A stretch of DNA of 64,000 bases, from NCBI GenBank assembly GCA_946902875.1, contig OX336343.1, positions 1,154,754-1,218,753 of the forward strand, given 5' to 3'. The notes beneath the pieces were generated by a model. The model ran no database searches. It saw only the letters and a list, made by a program, of their open reading frames with translations, and was not told the DNA's origin. Position numbers and translations under genes: made by a program. Below, piece by piece: positions 60,342-64,000 of this stretch. Within the stretch, counting starts at the first letter, position 1; the number at the start of each line of letters is the position of its first letter. The stretch is from Nematopogon swammerdamellus (lineage: Eukaryota; Arthropoda; Insecta; Lepidoptera; Adelidae).

Positions 60342-60455
60342 ACTATCTCATATGACAAATGCAATATCTCATATAGCAAAGTAACTTACTCCACGACCAT
60401 CCCTTACAGATTTATAATTAGTATTGATGATGTATGTTGGTTGTTGTTGTTGCAG

Positions 60456-60649
60456 GCGACGTGGTGGGCGCGGGCGAGATGTCCCCGGCGGAGGGCGGCG
60501 GCGGGGGCGGCGGCTCGCCGGGCGAGTGGTCGGAGGGTGCGGCGGTGTGGTTCCAGCCGCCGGGCGCTCCGGCGCCGCTGCCCGGCGAGCTCATGGAGGT
60601 GCACAGGGCGGCGAGGGTGCTCCTAGTCAGCGCCGTCGTCAGCGGCAAG
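60456..60649 (+). CDS. Exon-like segment, possibly myosin-type N-terminal region
   Basis: TTGTTGTTGTTGCAG at 60441-60455 is a good acceptor. The 194-bp open segment ends GGCAAG before GTCACT at 60650, a usable but weak donor. In the open frame (entry phase 1, exit phase 0) it encodes DVVGAGEMSPAEGG, a Gly run, then GEWSEGAAVWFQPPGAPAP, LPGELMEVHRAARVLLVSAV and VSGK. The GC content (about 75%) contrasts sharply with flanking AT-rich repeats. The VWF...PGE...HRAA.VL.V layout is reminiscent of the region before the motor domain of some unconventional myosins, but this comes from memory of the pattern and is weak. No neighbouring exon is certain. Confidence 0.42.
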
Positions 60650-60694
60650 GTCACTCTTCCCTCATTTACATATTGCTCAAGTATCGGTCTTGAT

Positions 60695-60945
60695 CGGGTC
60701 TTCCTTCGGGTGGACGGGTGATGGCTCGGATCGGATGGGGAAAGGCTTCAGTCTGTGTTTCCCATGGGATTTATTTCGGAAGAACTGCACAGCTATGGGG
60801 CCTCGATCTGGCATACATGATCACTGTACACGCAAGAGTGCAGGGATAGACGTCTGGATTTTATAGCCACAAGGCTGGTATTTCTGGACGTCTATAAACA
60901 AGACGTCAGAGAGTACCTATATATAAAAAGTCTCTGACGTCCAGT
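60695..60945 (-). repeat. Repeat J, copy 2, with terminal hairpin
   Basis: The inverse of 44350-44612. GACGTCAGAGA (60902-60912) and TCTCTGACGTC (60931-60941) form a stem at its right end. Confidence 0.65.
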
Positions 60946-61084
60946 TCTTTGGCGTCAGGCTTTTTTATTTTTAAGTTATAATATATTTTATGAAATTTTG
61001 TAGTAAAGTCAGAAAAAACGTCATCGTCATCGTCACCGTCACGACTGTAGAAGCGCTAATCCAGCTTGTTAATATTTTTTATTG

Positions 61085-61560
61085 CTTCCGAACTGGGTGG
61101 CTCTGCCCGAGGTCGAAACCTCATGGCGCAGCCAATTTCACCCCCGAGGAGGTGCCAGTCCGGCTTGGAGGTGGACTAATGTTGCTGGGAAAAGGCTATT
61201 AACCCGCGATTTGAAGATCCGTGGATTGTAGGAGTGGGGAAAGATATTCCCTGGGAGGCCGTTCCACACCTTTGCAAGAACGATTTAGAAAATCGTGCAG
61301 TTCGAAGAACTCTTCTGTCGACTACAAAGGGTTGTTCCGCGAGAGTATGGCGGGTTTGGCGAAGGCGAACAGGAGAAGGAGGGATAAGGGAAGCAAGTTC
61401 GTCAGAGCAGCGGCCATAGTAGTACCGATAAAACAGGCTCAATGAACCGACGATACGTCTGTGCTTTAGAGGCACCAATGAGGCGAATGGCTCGTCGCTG
61501 AATAGAATCCAAGGCTGAAAGAAGGTACTCAGGGGAACCCTCCTACGTTGACTGCAATAT
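61085..61560 (-). pseudogene. LINE reverse transcriptase C-terminal fragment
   Basis: The minus strand reads VPLKHRRIVGSLSLFYRYYY, DELASLIPP and TARFSKSFLQR, the closing block of a CR1/jockey-type LINE and related to 8239-8330. Frames are broken downstream near 61200. Only the last part of the protein is present. Confidence 0.75.
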
Positions 61561-61609
61561 TATATCACCGGTCTTACTTGTGCTTTGTAGAGTGTAAGTA
61601 GTTGGACCG

Positions 61610-61830
61610 GCGTGAAAAATGCTTTCAAACAGTGCGGTAGTAGCAATCACGGCGGGTTAACCCCTACCACCTAGTAAGGTAAGAAGGGAAGGGACCTATA
61701 GTTTTACGTGGAGCAACAGTCAGCGTTCAACGTTCAAACGGTCGCCCATCCAAGTTCTGACCGCGCCCAGGTGTGCTTATGATACGAACGACAGTCGACA
61801 GATCGCACCACTGAGCTACCGAGACTGACT
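61610..61830 (-). mobile_element. SINE family A, body and head
   Basis: CACCTAGTAAGGTAAGAAGG through CACTGAGCTACCGAGACTGA. Confidence 0.82.
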
Positions 61831-62159
61831 CGAATATGACAACACTTCTAGACAACATTTTACGCCGGGGGCAGTGTTACGTGGCGCGGGGTGGTGATCA
61901 GGTTATATTGCCGCCGCCGTCTACTTCGAATTAATCCAACTAGATACATAATTTAAATGTTGTATGCATGTATTTTGCACGCAATCATTTATTAATTCAA
62001 AGATTGCTGCTTTTACGATGTGCTAATAAGCTATTTGCGGCTCTCACATCCACAATATGTCCGTCTCCTCGTGACGCCAGTGATGTTAGAATAACTAGAT
62101 AAGCTGTACGGATGAGTAACAATCGGTTCTGCAGATCTTTCCTCCACAGAAGTGGTAAA
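61831..62159. other. Unassigned
   Basis: No gene. A short minus-strand frame has no motif. Confidence 0.3.
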
Positions 62160-62470
62160 CAGAACAATTCGGTTTGTATGAGATCCATATCTTAGCGTAA
62201 CCGGAACTGAATTTTATTTAGCCTATCCTGTGTACCGTGCCCGTATAATCAAATGTGCTTGTATTAAGTTTCTTCGAATCCGGATGATCGGTTTAAGAGT
62301 TATGGAGGAACATACATACATAAAATATTTCTAAAAATCGTCAATTTAGTTTTAGTATCGTAGGTACATAGAGTCTACAAACGCAGTATCTCATACAACA
62401 ACTTACTCCATGACCATCCCTTACAGATTTGTATATTATTAGATTTAGTATTGATGATATTGATTTTGAA
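62160..62470 (-). mobile_element. Helitron-like element H, partial
   Basis: GAACAATTCGGTTTGTATGA through CCATCCCTTACAGATTTGT. Lacks the CTAG end. Confidence 0.7.
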
Positions 62471-62500
62471 GATTTTTTTTTAATTTTCTTCAATGTTTCA

Positions 62501-62700
62501 GACAAAAGCTTATGCACGCACATCCATGCGTTCCACTGTCAGTGTGCGGTGTCCGTTCACGCGCGCTCAATTAAGAACATTGTCCACCCGGAAGCGGTGG
62601 TGTGAGACGCTCGCTGGCGTAATCGCAAGCATCATTACTTCGCGTCAATCTCTTTTGCATTCCGCGGAGATAAGTTATTTCATTCACATTTTGTTTTAAT
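62501..62700 (+). other. Candidate exon after a good splice acceptor
   Basis: TTTTCTTCAATGTTTCAG ends at 62500. In one phase the following DNA reads KSLCTHIHAFHCQCAVSVHA RSIKNIVHPEAVV then stop. In another phase a longer frame runs to 62699. I recognise neither. It could be the last exon of the same gene as 60456-60649, but the phases cannot be confirmed. Confidence 0.28.
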
Positions 62701-62739
62701 ATGGGAAAAGTTGTACATTCTTGTACGACCGGTTTTTAG

Positions 62740-63118
62740 TTTTTAGGTTTCCGCACCACGTAACTAAGCCTACAACGTCTGTATGTCCGTCGTCCGTCTG
62801 TCCGAGATGGCTGAATCTTTGGAACCGTATAGCTAGCCGGTTGAAATTTTCACAAAATATGTGTTGTCACAGAAGCCTATTGCTAAGCCTACAACGTCTG
62901 TATGTCTGTCTGTCCGTCCGTCTGTCCGATTGACGGAATCTTTGGAACCGTAATTGCTAGCCGGTTGAAATTTAATAATGGCGAACAACAAATAATAAAA
63001 AAATTAAAAAGTGAAAAATTAAGGTACATACAAGAAGAGTGTTTTTCAAGGGTTTTTTTTTTCATTTTTTGTGCGGAAACCTCGGTGCGCGGGTCTGACT
63101 CGCACTTGGTCGGGCTTG
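62740..63118. repeat. Two repeat L modules in tandem
   Basis: CTAAGCCTACAACGTCTGTA occurs at 62767 and at 62893, each with GTCCGTC/GTCTGTC tracts and a TTTGGAACCGTA segment. The second continues to CTCGGTGCGCGGGTCTGACT. Confidence 0.65.
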
Positions 63119-63120
63119 CT

Positions 63121-63726
63121 TGACGCGGTCCTTACACCGGGTCATGCAGTAGTTGGGTCTTCGTCGAGGTCTTCGTGCCACACTTGCTGGCTGCTTAATA
63201 GGTTATGTTAGCTCCGAATACTCCGAATACTGTGGCGGTCGGTGTTGCGCTGTGTTTACCAGAGTCCCTTTTTTTATTGAAAGGGCGACATATGGCGCCG
63301 AGCGCCCATAAAGGTGTGTAACGACGCCCAAGGACATTCGGTCGTACGGCTGGGTTACGAACGACATGCCGGCCTGACAGGTGCCCATTCAACCTACTCT
63401 TGAAGGACCTGAGACTGTACTTGGGGGGAAATATATGAGCAGGGAGAGCGTTCCAGAGTTTACCGGTTCTGTAGGTAGAGGAAAGATCTGCAGAATCGAT
63501 TGGTACCACAGAACAACGATCGGGCCACACCGCCTGCGCCCGCACGCCCCCCAAAGACTGGTCTGGTTCAAAGCTTTGGTACGCATCCGCGGTAAGTCCA
63601 GCGTGTATAGAGGATGCAATCTCTGCCCAGCCCAGTGCGTGTGGTGCGGAGGTGGTAACGTTTGCACCACAATACCCTATTGTTCTGCTTACCCCGATCG
63701 TCGGGACGCACGGGGCACAGCGTGTG
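63121..63726 (+). repeat. Repeat E split by a LINE fragment
   Basis: E parts are 63121-63266 (GACGCGGTCC to ACCAGAGTCCC) and about 63650-63726 (TTCTGCTTACCCCGATCG to ACAGCGTGTGG). Confidence 0.7.
63267..63650 (-). pseudogene. LINE C-terminal fragment with poly(A) end
   Basis: The minus-strand frame reads TGKLWNALPAHIFPPKYSLR, FKSRLNGHLSG and ends after RDSGKHSA-type sequence. Its 3' end TTTCAATAAAAAAAGG shows a polyadenylation signal and A run inserted in repeat E. It is the better-preserved relative of 1-250. Confidence 0.75.
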
Positions 63727-63727
63727 G

Positions 63728-64000
63728 TTTTTTTTTTATGGAAACTGACACCGTTAGCTACATCACCTACAACATACGTGATGTCAGGCCCATAACACCG
63801 GGTGAACTTGGTGCCGCGTCAGTGCTTCCCTTCGGTCATGCCGGCTACACTGAACTGGGCGGAAAACACAAACTATTTACATAGCCGTTTCGACAGAACT
63901 TTCATCCAGTGCGGTGATACCAACCCGGGCGGATTAAACCCTACCACTTAGTAATATAAGAAGGGAGTCATATCCCTTAGTAGCCTTTTACGACATACAC
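63728..64000 (-). mobile_element. Chimeric SINE: family A with repeat E head, copy 3
   Basis: GGAAACTGACACCGTTAGC through CACTTAGTAATATAAGAAGG and the E junction GTCATATCCCTTAGTAGCC. It is cut by the window end. Confidence 0.87.

Larger units (their letters stand above)
59380..60412 (-). mobile_element. Helitron-like element H split by a hAT element
   Basis: AGATTTATAAAAATCGTAAA to ACTATCTC and, after the insert, ATATGACAAATGCAATATCT to CATCCCTTACAGATTTA. The outer end with the CTAG stem is missing. Confidence 0.72.

Overview
The window is eukaryotic, repeat-dominated, intron-containing DNA. SINEs with RNA polymerase III-type heads, CR1/jockey- and RTE-type LINE tails, mariner, piggyBac, hAT, Harbinger and Helitron-like elements, plus the very common end motif CGCGAGCGAAGCCGCG...AGCTAG, together suggest a moth or butterfly genome. 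That assignment is inference, and no species is claimed. There are no bacterial operons, CRISPR arrays, rRNA operons or intact tRNA genes. Almost all sequence is transposon-derived and much of it is nested. Family letters used in the entries (A, C, E, F, G, H, J, K, L, M, N, P, Q, S) are local labels for repeats that occur more than once in this window.

Layout. 1-6 kb: SINE copies, a foldback element, a MITE inside a SINE, and a 5'-truncated LINE (2.7-4.3 kb). 5.4-7 kb: a TIR element and a deleted mariner. 8-16 kb: LINE tails and SINEs, including a nest in which two MITEs sit in a TIR element that sits in repeat E. 17.4-22.7 kb: a near-perfect 64-bp-arm hairpin, a THAP-type first exon with a strong splice donor, a short run of the 109-bp satellite, a GC-loop palindrome and an internally deleted piggyBac. 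25.6-27.9 kb: a 109-bp satellite array that flips orientation once and carries a four-unit higher-order repeat. 29.6-30.6 kb: a GC-rich, possibly promoter-like stretch. 32.2-32.9 kb: a compact two-exon minus-strand gene for a 95-residue protein, the best host-gene candidate. 36.5-37.7 kb: RTE LINE tails. 38.2-39.6 kb: a 68-bp tandem array bounded by inverted Helitron-like ends. 46.5-52.1 kb: a near-complete LINE with ORF1, a 443-codon middle ORF and an endonuclease-reverse transcriptase ORF. 52.5-53.6 kb: a second mariner. 54.8-60.4 kb: two hAT-type elements with exact 8-bp target duplications and a Harbinger-type element. 60.46-60.65 kb: an exon-like open segment with good splice signals. 61-64 kb: LINE fragments and chimeric SINEs.

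How things fit together. The LINEs supply reverse transcriptase that SINEs could use in trans. SINE family A has one conserved body and tail joined to three different heads (a tRNA/5S-like composite, repeat E, repeat F), and part of its body recurs in the unrelated tRNA-headed SINE family C. DNA transposons are represented mostly by non-autonomous or decayed copies. Host coding content is small: the 32.3 kb gene, and tentatively exons at 18.4, 37.2, 60.5 and 62.5 kb.
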